This document shows positions 7,511 to 15,962 of a DNA stretch of 16,824 nucleotides, piece by piece. This stretch comes from CAZGSN01 sp964371655 (GTDB lineage Bacteria; Desulfobacterota; Binatia; HRBIN30), in assembly GCA_964371655.1 (NCBI GenBank), contig CAYJOD010000118.1:1-16824 (forward strand), read 5' to 3'. How positions within the stretch are numbered: the first letter of the stretch is position 1; every line of letters begins with the position of its first letter. The notes beneath the pieces are model-generated. The model was not told where the DNA came from. It saw nothing but the letters and a program-made list of their open reading frames with translations, and searched no databases. Both the position numbers and the translations under genes were made by a program.

Positions 7511-7654
7511 ATGCCTGCGGTGTGGGGCATCTGACCCTGCAAAAGTCTGCGCGATGGCGGCGATTGCAGGGGGCGATGCAACCCGACTAAGGCGCCGCGA
7601 CCTTGGCCACGGTCTTGCACAAGCACTGTTCCAACACCCCAAGGCAGTGGGGTG
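7511..7654 (+). promoter_or_regulatory. Possible structured 5' leader of the cysteine-repeat gene
   Basis: Three hairpins occur in a row before the ribosome site. ATGCC/GGCAT is at 7511-7530, CCCTGCAA/TTGCAGGG at 7535-7542 and 7564-7571, and CACCCC/GGGGTG at 7635-7654. They do not match a riboswitch class that I can recognise. Regulation by this leader is inference. Confidence 0.3.
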
Positions 7655-7660
7655 AAAAAC

Positions 7661-7670
7661 GAGGAGGAGA
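7661..7670 (+). promoter_or_regulatory. Strong ribosome binding site
   Basis: GAGGAGGAGA lies six to nine bases before ATG 7677 and fixes that start. Confidence 0.8.
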
Positions 7671-7676
7671 GCAGAC

Positions 7677-8648
7677 ATGAGAACAAATCGGACCAGGTTG
7701 ATCGTCGCGGGCTTAGCCGCGGCCGGGTATGTCATTGGAACGGCGCATTGGGCTGCGGCCAGTAGCAAGGCGCGGGAGAAGCAAGAGCTGACGGCCACTG
7801 CGGACGCTCCGGCCAACGCGGGCGGGAAGGCCAGCCTGAGCTTGCGTCATCGCACTAGGAAGGGAACCACGGGATCCTTTACCGTGGCCGCCAGCCATCT
7901 CGCGGAGCAGCACGGCTACGATCTGATCGTTGCAGGGACCAAGGTTGGCACACTGACGACAAATTCGGGTGGCAGCGGTCGGGCTAAGTTCGACACTTCC
8001 CCTCGCGGCGTTAAGTCGCTGCTCGGCTTCGACCCGCGCGGTACTACCGTGGTGCTCCGCGACCAGAGCACCGGAGACGATGACCTCGTCGGCGTGATCC
8101 CAGATGATACCGCGGGCGAGCAAGCATGTTGTATCGGAACCGGCGAGACGGAAGACGATGGCAGCAGTGAAACCGAGTGCGAGGATGTGGATGCGGCTAT
8201 ATGCTCGGCCAACGGTGGAACGCCGCAATGGGTCTTGAACCCAGATGGAACGCCATCGACGACGCCGGTGACCTCGTGCCTGCCCGATCCCTGCAACAAC
8301 GCCTCGACAAGCACGGTCGAGATCGCCTGCTGCATCAACAGCACCCACGACGAGGGCACCGAGGCCGAGTGTGAAGATTTCACCGAGGCGGCGTGCGCCG
8401 CGGCTGGGGGCACCGTTGTGCAGGTGCCTGGTGCCACGCCGGGTAGCGGCAACCCATGCGACGCGAACCCATGCCAAACCGCTCAGCCCCCGTCGACGCC
8501 GCCTGCCTCCTGCTGTGTCCCGCACACCAGCAGCAACGGCACCCCTGAGGCGCCCGAGTGTGAAGACCTAACCGCCGCAGCCTGCACCGCGGCCGGTGGA
8601 GTCCCGCCGAGCGGCGGCCTCTGCGATGGCACCGTTCCCTGTCCGTGA
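7677..8648 (+). CDS. Exported protein with three six-cysteine repeats
   Basis: A 323-residue predicted secreted protein. Residues 1-28 look like a signal peptide (MRTNRTRLIVAGLAAAGYVI, then ending HWAAAS). Residues about 50-143 form a small beta-rich domain with the pattern SFTVAAS, YDLIVAGTKVGTLTTN and GRAKFDT, similar in style to repeated secreted domains of environmental bacteria. All 18 cysteines then fall in three tandem repeats at about 150-206, 217-266 and 278-322, each with the order CC, CED, C, C, C and an 'xxGG' after the fourth Cys. Cys positions are 151/152/168/176/201/206, 218/219/232/240/261/266 and 279/280/295/303/316/322, so each repeat could form three disulfides. A terminator follows directly. 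I recognise repeats like CC...CEDLTxAxCxAAGG from secreted proteins of Planctomycetes-like genomes, but know no function. Confidence 0.82.
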   Translation: MRTNRTRLIVAGLAAAGYVIGTAHWAAASSKAREKQELTATADAPANAGGKASLSLRHRTRKGTTGSFTVAASHLAEQHGYDLIVAGTKVGTLTTNSGGSGRAKFDTSPRGVKSLLGFDPRGTTVVLRDQSTGDDDLVGVIPDDTAGEQACCIGTGETEDDGSSETECEDVDAAICSANGGTPQWVLNPDGTPSTTPVTSCLPDPCNNASTSTVEIACCINSTHDEGTEAECEDFTEAACAAAGGTVVQVPGATPGSGNPCDANPCQTAQPPSTPPASCCVPHTSSNGTPEAPECEDLTAAACTAAGGVPPSGGLCDGTVPCP

Positions 8649-8674
8649 TTGCATCCGTAAGATAGCCGTGAAAG

Positions 8675-8717
8675 CAGCGGGGTCGCCTGAGAGATCGGGC
8701 GGCCCCGCTGTCTTTTT
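8675..8717 (+). terminator. Intrinsic terminator of the cysteine-repeat gene
   Basis: The stem CAGCGGGG (8675-8682) pairs with CCCCGCTG (8703-8710) and continues inward with a G-U pair and CGCC/GGCG, giving about 13 bp around a 10-base loop. TCTTTTT follows at 8711-8717. It lies 27 bases after the stop of the gene ending at 8648. Confidence 0.93.
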
Positions 8718-8780
8718 GTGAGCCTCTGAGCTCCTCCACCTGTGGCAGCGCCGGCTCGTTAGAACCCGAACAACTCGGTT

Positions 8781-9215
8781 GGAACCACGGATGGACGCTG
8801 ATGAACGCGGACAAGGCCAGCTAGAAACCGGACATGCAGGGATTCAGCCCGAAAACCTCACTTGCCGTCTGCGGTGACTGATGCGCCCTTCGAGACGGCG
8901 TCAATCCCTCGATACGCGGCCAGAAGAAGGCCGCTACTCGGGACGATCGGATAATTGGGCGCCTCCTCAGATGTAACGACAGTTGCACCAATTTTTCCCG
9001 TTCGCCCTGAGGAGCGGCCTCCTGAGTAGCGAAGCGTATCGAAGGATTCTCAGGCCGCGTCTCGAAGGGCGCACTCTGCCAGACTGATCGCGACCTGGCA
9101 GTCCAACTGATGTTTTCGGATTTAGGCGATGAATTCGCCCGGCCAAAATCGATACGCTTCGAAATGAAGTGGTTCCCTTCCGAATCCGTGTCCATCCGCG
9201 TTCATCCGCGGTTCC
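8781..9215. repeat. Inverted pair of ACCACGGATG-family repeats
   Basis: The 31-base left arm 8781-8811 (GGAACCACGGATGGACGCTG onward) matches the reverse complement of 9185-9215 at 26 of 31 positions. Each arm has a roughly 10-base internal period (CGGATGxACG). A third, single copy is at 16715-16748, with similar upstream sequence (GAACC..GAA.AACTC.GTTGG). The right arm lies only 14 bases past the stop of the large minus-strand gene. Confidence 0.75.
8882..9073. repeat. 192-bp inverted-repeat element (TTCGAGACG family)
   Basis: The ends TGCGCCCTTCGAGACG (8882-8897) and 9058-9073 are perfect 16-base reverse complements. Inside them, CTCGATACGC near 8908 and GCGTATCGAAGG near 9034, and GGCCGCTACTC near 8948 and GAGTAGC near 9024, also pair, so both halves look like copies of one longer unit in opposite directions. 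The element lies inside the ACCACGGATG pair. Confidence 0.75.
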
Positions 9216-9228
9216 GATTTAGGTCTTC

Positions 9229-12200
9229 TCAGTCCGACCCCAGGAGCTCGATCAATTGCACCACATCCGCGGCACCGATGACACCGTCGATGCGGACGTC
9301 GGCTTCCTGTGGTGGATCTTCCATGAACAGCGACTCGATCAGCGAGTCGAGGTCGGCACGCGTCACGCGCCCATCCTGATCCACGTCGCCGGGTAGGTAG
9401 TTTACGGTCGGAGTTACCGTGCGCGTGCGCGTTGGCGTCGGTGTGCGTGAGCTTGTCGGCGACATGGACGGACTACGGGTCGGCGTCGACGTCGGCGATC
9501 CGGTCGGGGTGAGGGTCGGTGCCGGCGTCTGCGCGGATCCCTCATAGAAGGTACTGTAGCGCAGCAGATTCTCCATCGCCGGACCATCCGACAGTGGGTG
9601 TCCGGTCCAGCAGATTCCCAGCGAGCTGACGATGACACGGCCGTCGCCGTAGACGTACTCGGCCATCGTGGGTCCGTCGACGCTGCTGAGCAGGATCGTC
9701 GCGGTTTCGGGAAGACCCACTAGGATTCCGTAGCTGCTCGCACCCCAGTTAGCGAAGTCGCTGACGGACAGGGCCCGGCCGCTAAAGCCGTCGCCTAGGA
9801 AGTACGGATGATCGGGGGCCTCGATGAATTGTTCGTTACGTTGCGCCTCCGACGTAAAACCAACGCCACCGGGAGCAACCGCGGTCTGGTCGCCGGCGTT
9901 GCCGGCGAGATGAAGGACTGCGACGCCGCCACTACCCACGAAGCGTTCGATGAAGCCGCCGGGTTTGACCATGGTTTGCAACTGCTCGTACTCCGTGGTG
10001 GACATGCCTTCCGCCACGTAGACCACCTTGCGTAGCGTACGCGCCTGCACGGGATCATCGACGACGAGATTGGCGAACAGTCGCGTCCCACCGCTCAGGT
10101 TCAGGGCAAAGGCGCGGTTGAAGGCGCAGTCAATTTGGTTCGAGCCGCTAGCGAACTGAAAGGGCACGAGTGCGCGTGGTGTCGGCGTCGCCGTGGGCGG
10201 TGTTCCCGTGACCGTTGGCGTGCGGCTGGGCGTCGGGGTTGGGCTGGGGCTGAACGTCCACGTCGCCGTCGGCGTTGGCGGGAACGTCGGCGTGATCGTC
10301 GCACTCGCGGTCGGGGTCCCCGACACCGTTGGCGTGCTCGACGGCGGCGGGATCGGGGTGATCGTCGGCGACAGCGTGCGCGTCGGCGTTTCGCTGCGAG
10401 TTGGTGTGCCGGTCTGAGTCGGGGTCCGAGTGGTCGTCGGTGTGCGCGTGATCGTTGGCGTGCGCGTCGGCGATCCTATCAGTGTCGGCGTCAACGAGGT
10501 CGTCGGCGTCGCGGCCGGCGTTGGCGTCAGGGTCAACGTCGGCGTCGGCGACAAGGTGACGGTGGGAGTGAGGCTGCGTGTCGGCGTCACGGACGGCGTG
10601 GCCGTCGGCGTCGACGTCGGCGCCACCCAGCATACTTCGATGTAGACCTGGGTCGTGCGCGCTTCGTCGCCGAAGGGGACGAAGTGGCGTACCCCAACCT
10701 CCAAGCCATTGATCTCCTGCCATTGCCAGGGTGCCCCGGTAGCCGGGTTGAAGGCGAAGGTGCGGGCGATGTGTTGATACGATTGAGTGAGCGGCAGGGT
10801 GGCGCCGCCGTACAAGGTCGAGAAACCGCCGACCTTGAGCTGCGCGGTTGCCGTGGAACCCTGAATCGCGTTGACGGCGCGACTGGTCAAGTGCGTGGTC
10901 ACGCTGGTGATTGCCTGCGGCCGTGGGATGACGTCATCGACGGCGTATATGTCTATAGTTGGGCAGCCTGGACACAGGAGGTTATAGAAGCTGTAGACGT
11001 ATGCCGTATCGCCGTCGTCCTGACGCGAGCACTGCCAGTTCTCGTCGCAGCCGACGCGCTGGTTGCTCGGCTGTGAGTCCCCCATCCCGCTGGGTCCGAT
11101 GCCGACGCAGTTGGGGCCCGAGATCGGAAACGGCGAGGTTGGCGTCGGCGTCGTGGTTGGCGGCAGCGGCGTCGGGGTCGAGGTCTGCGTCGGCGTCGAC
11201 GTCGGGGTGAAGGAGATGCAGAACCCGGAGTCAACGTCGCAGGTTGCATTGAAGACCGGAATACAGCCGCCACCGCAGGTGCCGGGGATCGGCGGGCCAC
11301 ACGAAGGCAAGCCGCATTGACAACAGTCATTGTCTCCCGGCGTCGGCGTCGGTGTTGCCGTCGGCGTCAGTGTCGGTGTCGGTGTCAGCGTGATGCAGCG
11401 GCCGCCGCTACCGGCGCCGCCACAGACGGCTGCGAAGATGGGGACGCATCCGGAGGAGCACGCCCCGGCAACCGCCGGGCCGCACGCCGGCAACGGGCAT
11501 TGGCAACAGTCGTTGGCGCCCGGCGTCTGGGTCGGCGTTGGTGTGATGGTTGGCGTATCGGTCCGCGTTGGAGTGGGGGTTCGCGTCCGTGTCGACGTTC
11601 GCGTCGGCGTCTCCGTGCTGGTGCTGGTGGCAGTCTCGGTCGGGGTGGTGGTTGCGGTCTGCGTGGGGGTATCGGTCGGCGTATCGGTTGGGGTTGGGGT
11701 TGGAGTCGCGGTCGCGGTTTGCGTCGGCGTGTTCGTGAACGTGAGGGTTGCCGTTCGCGTCGGCGTTTGAGTCCTGGTTGGTGTCGCCGTCGGCGTCGCG
11801 CTGCGCGTGCTTGTATTTGTCGGCGTCGTCGTCGGCGTGTAGGTGGGCGTATGCGTCGGAGTGGCCGTCGGCGTATCGGTTGGCGTCGGCGTCGACGTCG
11901 CCGTGACGCTGGGCGTCGGCGTATCAGTCGGCGTGTCCGACGCGGTTGCGGTTGCGGTCTGCGTCGGTGTCTGGGTTGCGGTATTGGTACGCGTGCGGGT
12001 TGGCGTGCGCGTTGGTGTCGCCGTCGACGTTGGGGTTTGCGTCGGTGTGTCGGTGGCCGTCTGCGTCGGTGTTTCGCTCGCCGTACTCGTCGGCGTCGCG
12101 GTCGGCGTCGACGTCGGGGTCTCGGTGAACGTCGGCGTCAATGACGGCGTCGCGGTTGGCGTCGAGGTCGGGGTCTGCGTCGGCGTTTCGGTACTTGTCG

Positions 12201-12498
12201 CGGTCGGCGTCGTGGTCGGTGTTGCGGTGGGTGTCGACGAAGGCGTCGGCGTCAGAGTGATGCACCCTCCAGAGAGGCCATCGCAGACTGCCGACGCAAC
12301 GAAGGTGCACAGAACGCAATCGCCGGGTACGGGTGGCTCGCCACAAGTCGGGCCGCCGCACTGACAGCAGTCCTGCGCCGCGGCAGGATGTACGAGACGC
12401 GCGATCGTCAGAAGGACGAAGAACGCCGTGAGCAGGGGTTGCCGAAGTGACCTGCCCGACGGCGCTGGCTGATTACAGCGTGTGGGGTATGCGGGCAT
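9229..12498 (-). CDS. Large exported multidomain protein: three 8-Cys modules, Thr-Pro linkers, C-terminal dockerin-like domain
   Basis: A 1089-residue predicted secreted protein. Signal peptide: about 1-42 (LLTAFFVLLTIARLVHPAAA). Three cysteine modules start DCCQC, at 43-79, 330-369 and 391-427, with the pattern CCxC-x4-C-x8-C-x2/3-C-x7-C-x6/8-C. A domain at about 460-627 has no family that I recognise. A domain at about 776-990 resembles a glutamine-amidotransferase-like fold (VVYVAEGM, GGVAVLHLAGN, GRVIVSSLGICW). Thr-Pro linkers occupy 80-328, 370-389, 428-459, 627-775 and 991-1032. The dockerin-like end has loops DVDQDGRVTRAD and DVRIDGVIGAAD at 1036-1089. ATG 12498 best suits the signal peptide; in-frame ATG 12570 and TTG 12582 are alternatives and none has a strong ribosome site. 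It is divergent from hisS. Function unknown. Confidence 0.85.
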   Translation of the reverse strand: MPAYPTRCNQPAPSGRSLRQPLLTAFFVLLTIARLVHPAAAQDCCQCGGPTCGEPPVPGDCVLCTFVASAVCDGLSGGCITLTPTPSSTPTATPTTTPTATSTETPTQTPTSTPTATPSLTPTFTETPTSTPTATPTSTASETPTQTATDTPTQTPTSTATPTRTPTRTRTNTATQTPTQTATATASDTPTDTPTPSVTATSTPTPTDTPTATPTHTPTYTPTTTPTNTSTRSATPTATPTRTQTPTRTATLTFTNTPTQTATATPTPTPTDTPTDTPTQTATTTPTETATSTSTETPTRTSTRTRTPTPTRTDTPTITPTPTQTPGANDCCQCPLPACGPAVAGACSSGCVPIFAAVCGGAGSGGRCITLTPTPTLTPTATPTPTPGDNDCCQCGLPSCGPPIPGTCGGGCIPVFNATCDVDSGFCISFTPTSTPTQTSTPTPLPPTTTPTPTSPFPISGPNCVGIGPSGMGDSQPSNQRVGCDENWQCSRQDDGDTAYVYSFYNLLCPGCPTIDIYAVDDVIPRPQAITSVTTHLTSRAVNAIQGSTATAQLKVGGFSTLYGGATLPLTQSYQHIARTFAFNPATGAPWQWQEINGLEVGVRHFVPFGDEARTTQVYIEVCWVAPTSTPTATPSVTPTRSLTPTVTLSPTPTLTLTPTPAATPTTSLTPTLIGSPTRTPTITRTPTTTRTPTQTGTPTRSETPTRTLSPTITPIPPPSSTPTVSGTPTASATITPTFPPTPTATWTFSPSPTPTPSRTPTVTGTPPTATPTPRALVPFQFASGSNQIDCAFNRAFALNLSGGTRLFANLVVDDPVQARTLRKVVYVAEGMSTTEYEQLQTMVKPGGFIERFVGSGGVAVLHLAGNAGDQTAVAPGGVGFTSEAQRNEQFIEAPDHPYFLGDGFSGRALSVSDFANWGASSYGILVGLPETATILLSSVDGPTMAEYVYGDGRVIVSSLGICWTGHPLSDGPAMENLLRYSTFYEGSAQTPAPTLTPTGSPTSTPTRSPSMSPTSSRTPTPTRTRTVTPTVNYLPGDVDQDGRVTRADLDSLIESLFMEDPPQEADVRIDGVIGAADVVQLIELLGSD

Positions 12499-12593
12499 CG
12501 CCACGTTGGTGGACCTTCGGCGAGGAACGGTTCGTTGACTCGAATAGGTGCCTCTGATACCTGCTCCCATCTCTAGGCGCAAGCTTCAACCCC
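12499..12593. promoter_or_regulatory. Divergent intergenic region (exported protein / hisS)
   Basis: Only 95 bp separate the two start codons chosen here, so both promoters should lie in or overlap this gap. TTGACT at 12535-12540 reads toward hisS, but the sequence about 17 bases later (TACCTG) is a poor -10 match. No ribosome site stands out before hisS ATG 12594. The promoter call is tentative. Confidence 0.3.
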
Positions 12594-13889
12594 ATGAAAA
12601 TCGCCTCTGTCAAAGGATTCCACGACATCCTTCCCCTCGAGAGTGTCCACTGGACCTGGCTCGAAAATAAAGGGCGAGAAATTTTCGCCAATTATGGCTT
12701 CGCCGAGCTGCGCCTCCCGATCGTCGAGCGCGCCGAGCTGTTCCAGCGCTCGATCGGCGAGAGCACGGATATCGTCGAGAAGGAGATGTACACGTTCGAG
12801 GATCGTGACGGCTCGCTGCTGACCCTACGCCCGGAAGGCACCGCGGCGCTCGTCCGGGCCTACGTCGAACACAGCCTGCAGCAACGCGAGCCGGTGTCGA
12901 AGCTGTTCTATCTGGGTCCGATGTTTCGCCGCGAGCGACCGCAGAAGGGGCGCTTGCGGCAGTTCTCGCAGATCGGCTGCGAGGTGATCGGCCGTGACGA
13001 TGCGGCGATCGATGCGGAGGTGCTGCTCCTGCTGCACGATCTGCTCGCCGGCTTCGCCGTGCGCGACCCACGCATCCAAATCAATTCATTGGGGTGCTCG
13101 ACCTGCCGGCCACCGTACCGTGTCGCCTTGAAGCAGTTCGGCGAGAGCCGGCACGCGGCGTTGTGCGACAACTGCAAACGTCGCCTCGACACCAACCCAT
13201 TGCGGCTTCTCGACTGTAAAGTGCCGGAGTGCAACGCCGTCACCGCGGACGCACCGCTGATGATCGATCACCTGTGCGATCCGTGTCGCGTGCACTTCGA
13301 TCGCGTCCGCGCCGTGCTCGACCGCGAGCAGGTCGCCGTCGAATTGAATCCGCGTATGGTGCGCGGTCTCGACTACTACTGCCGCACCGCGTTCGAGGTT
13401 TCGGCCGCGGGCCTGGGCGCGCAGAGTGCCGTCGGCGGCGGCGGCCGCTACGATGGCTTGGTGAAGCAGCTTGGCGGTCCGGATGCGGCGGGAATCGGCT
13501 TTGCCCTTGGAGTCGAGCGCCTGCTGCTGTCGATGGCGGAAGACGCGGTGACGCGGATGCCGGCGCCCGACGTTTTCGTCGCACCCATTGGTGACTTGGC
13601 CGAGAGCGAGGCCATCCATGTCGCGCATCGCTGGCGCCGCGACGGTGTCCGTGTCGAGCTGGGGAGCGGAGGCAGAAGCCTGAAGAGCCAGATGCGTGTT
13701 GCCGACAAGAGCGGCTCCGCCTACGTGTTGATTCTGGGCGAGGCGGAGCTGGCGGCGGCGGCGTTTTCGGTTCGCGATATGGTGCGCAAGCGCGACTTCG
13801 CGGCGGCGATCGCCCTGGGCGCGCCGGCGGCCGCGTTGCGCGAGGGCTTGGCGCGGCTGGTCAATCAACCTGAAGAGCGGAGTGCTTAG
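12594..13889 (+). CDS. hisS: Histidyl-tRNA synthetase
   Basis: Charges tRNA-His with histidine in the cytoplasm. The 431-residue length is normal for bacterial class II HisRS. TLRPEGTAALVRAYVEH is at about 77-93, motif 2 (FRRERPQKGRLRQFSQIGCE) at 111-130, the histidine-binding loop VRGLDYY at 256-262, GGGGRYDGL at 281-289 and motif 3 (GIGFALGVERLLL) at 300-312. The C-terminal anticodon-binding domain follows (about 325-425). The insertion domain has Cys168, Cys171, Cys191, Cys194, Cys208 and Cys213 as CxxC pairs, common in one bacterial HisRS subgroup and possibly metal-binding. aspS follows on the same strand, a frequent gene order, but the 203-bp gap holds an inverted-repeat element. Confidence 0.97.
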   Translation: MKIASVKGFHDILPLESVHWTWLENKGREIFANYGFAELRLPIVERAELFQRSIGESTDIVEKEMYTFEDRDGSLLTLRPEGTAALVRAYVEHSLQQREPVSKLFYLGPMFRRERPQKGRLRQFSQIGCEVIGRDDAAIDAEVLLLLHDLLAGFAVRDPRIQINSLGCSTCRPPYRVALKQFGESRHAALCDNCKRRLDTNPLRLLDCKVPECNAVTADAPLMIDHLCDPCRVHFDRVRAVLDREQVAVELNPRMVRGLDYYCRTAFEVSAAGLGAQSAVGGGGRYDGLVKQLGGPDAAGIGFALGVERLLLSMAEDAVTRMPAPDVFVAPIGDLAESEAIHVAHRWRRDGVRVELGSGGRSLKSQMRVADKSGSAYVLILGEAELAAAAFSVRDMVRKRDFAAAIALGAPAAALREGLARLVNQPEERSA

Positions 13890-13897
13890 TCGTGGGT

Positions 13898-14079
13898 TTC
13901 TCACCACAGAGGCACAGAGATCCAAACGTTCCGAATCTTGTCGGCACGCGACGATTTCCGAGCTGTGACGGCAAGGCCAGCTCCCCGCGCCCGCATTACT
14001 TGCGGGAGAGGGGGTGCTTCCAAACACTGGCGCCGGCTTTGGGACCCGCGCTGGGTCTCTGTGGTGAACTTGGTGAGAA
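13898..14079. repeat. 182-bp inverted-repeat element (CACCGCAGAG family), copy 2
   Basis: The ends pair: 13898-13920 (TTCTCACCACAGAGGCACAG onward) against the reverse complement of 14056-14079 (TTCTCACCAAGTTCACCACA onward). The left arm lacks about nine bases. The length almost equals that of the element at 3103-3285. The interior includes CCCGC/GCGGG near 13990-14005 and the core shared with the window start (14001-14055). The element lies between hisS and aspS and ends just before the aspS ribosome site. Confidence 0.78.
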
Positions 14080-14081
14080 AT

Positions 14082-14086
14082 GAGGG
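14082..14086 (+). promoter_or_regulatory. Ribosome binding site deciding aspS start
   Basis: GAGGG six bases before GTG 14093. TTG 14087 would touch it, so GTG 14093 is preferred. Confidence 0.6.
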
Positions 14087-14092
14087 TTGGTA

Positions 14093-15865
<1,773 letters not shown>

Positions 15866-15876
15866 TACGATGGCGG

Positions 15877-15962
15877 TATCTCGTATCTCGTATCTCGTAT
15901 CTCGCAACAAGAGCAGGCGTATGGTCTGTTCTGACGAGATACGCTTCACGAGATACGAGATA
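15877..15962. repeat. TATCTCG heptamer inverted repeat
   Basis: The left arm is four perfect tandem TATCTCG units (15877-15904). The right arm has four 7-base units, CGAGATA, CGCTTCA, CGAGATA and CGAGATA (15935-15962), which is the reverse complement with one decayed unit. The 30-base loop contains ATG 15921. The repeat starts 12 bases after the aspS stop and runs into the lipoprotein reading frame. Confidence 0.88.

Larger units (their letters stand above)
7276..7676. other. Non-coding region with nested palindrome and structured leader
   Basis: This 401-bp gap has no credible gene. It holds the cruciform at 7380-7442 and three hairpins close to the next gene (7511-7530, 7535-7571 and 7635-7654). 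I see nothing definite in 7276-7370 beyond a small CCCCCTCGGGGG hairpin near 7370-7380. Confidence 0.6.
8649..9228. other. Intergenic region of terminator and nested inverted repeats
   Basis: This 580-bp stretch between the convergent exported-protein genes has no credible gene. It contains the terminator at 8675-8717 and two inverted-repeat pairs, one inside the other (8781-9215 and 8882-9073). The remaining sequence is unassigned. Confidence 0.65.

Noticed and set aside
7500..7600. Cyclic-di-GMP (GEMM) riboswitch
   Set aside because: The hairpins are present, but the conserved GEMM bases and tetraloop receptor pattern could not be found.
8821..9195. 124-residue minus-strand frame
   Set aside because: It is made almost wholly of the inverted-repeat elements and has no domain or codon signal.
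10135..11076. 313-residue Arg-rich plus-strand frame
   Set aside because: It is antisense to well-formed domains of the large exported protein.
15877..15962. CRISPR-like array
   Set aside because: The 7-base units are directly adjacent, have no spacers and are arranged as opposed arms.
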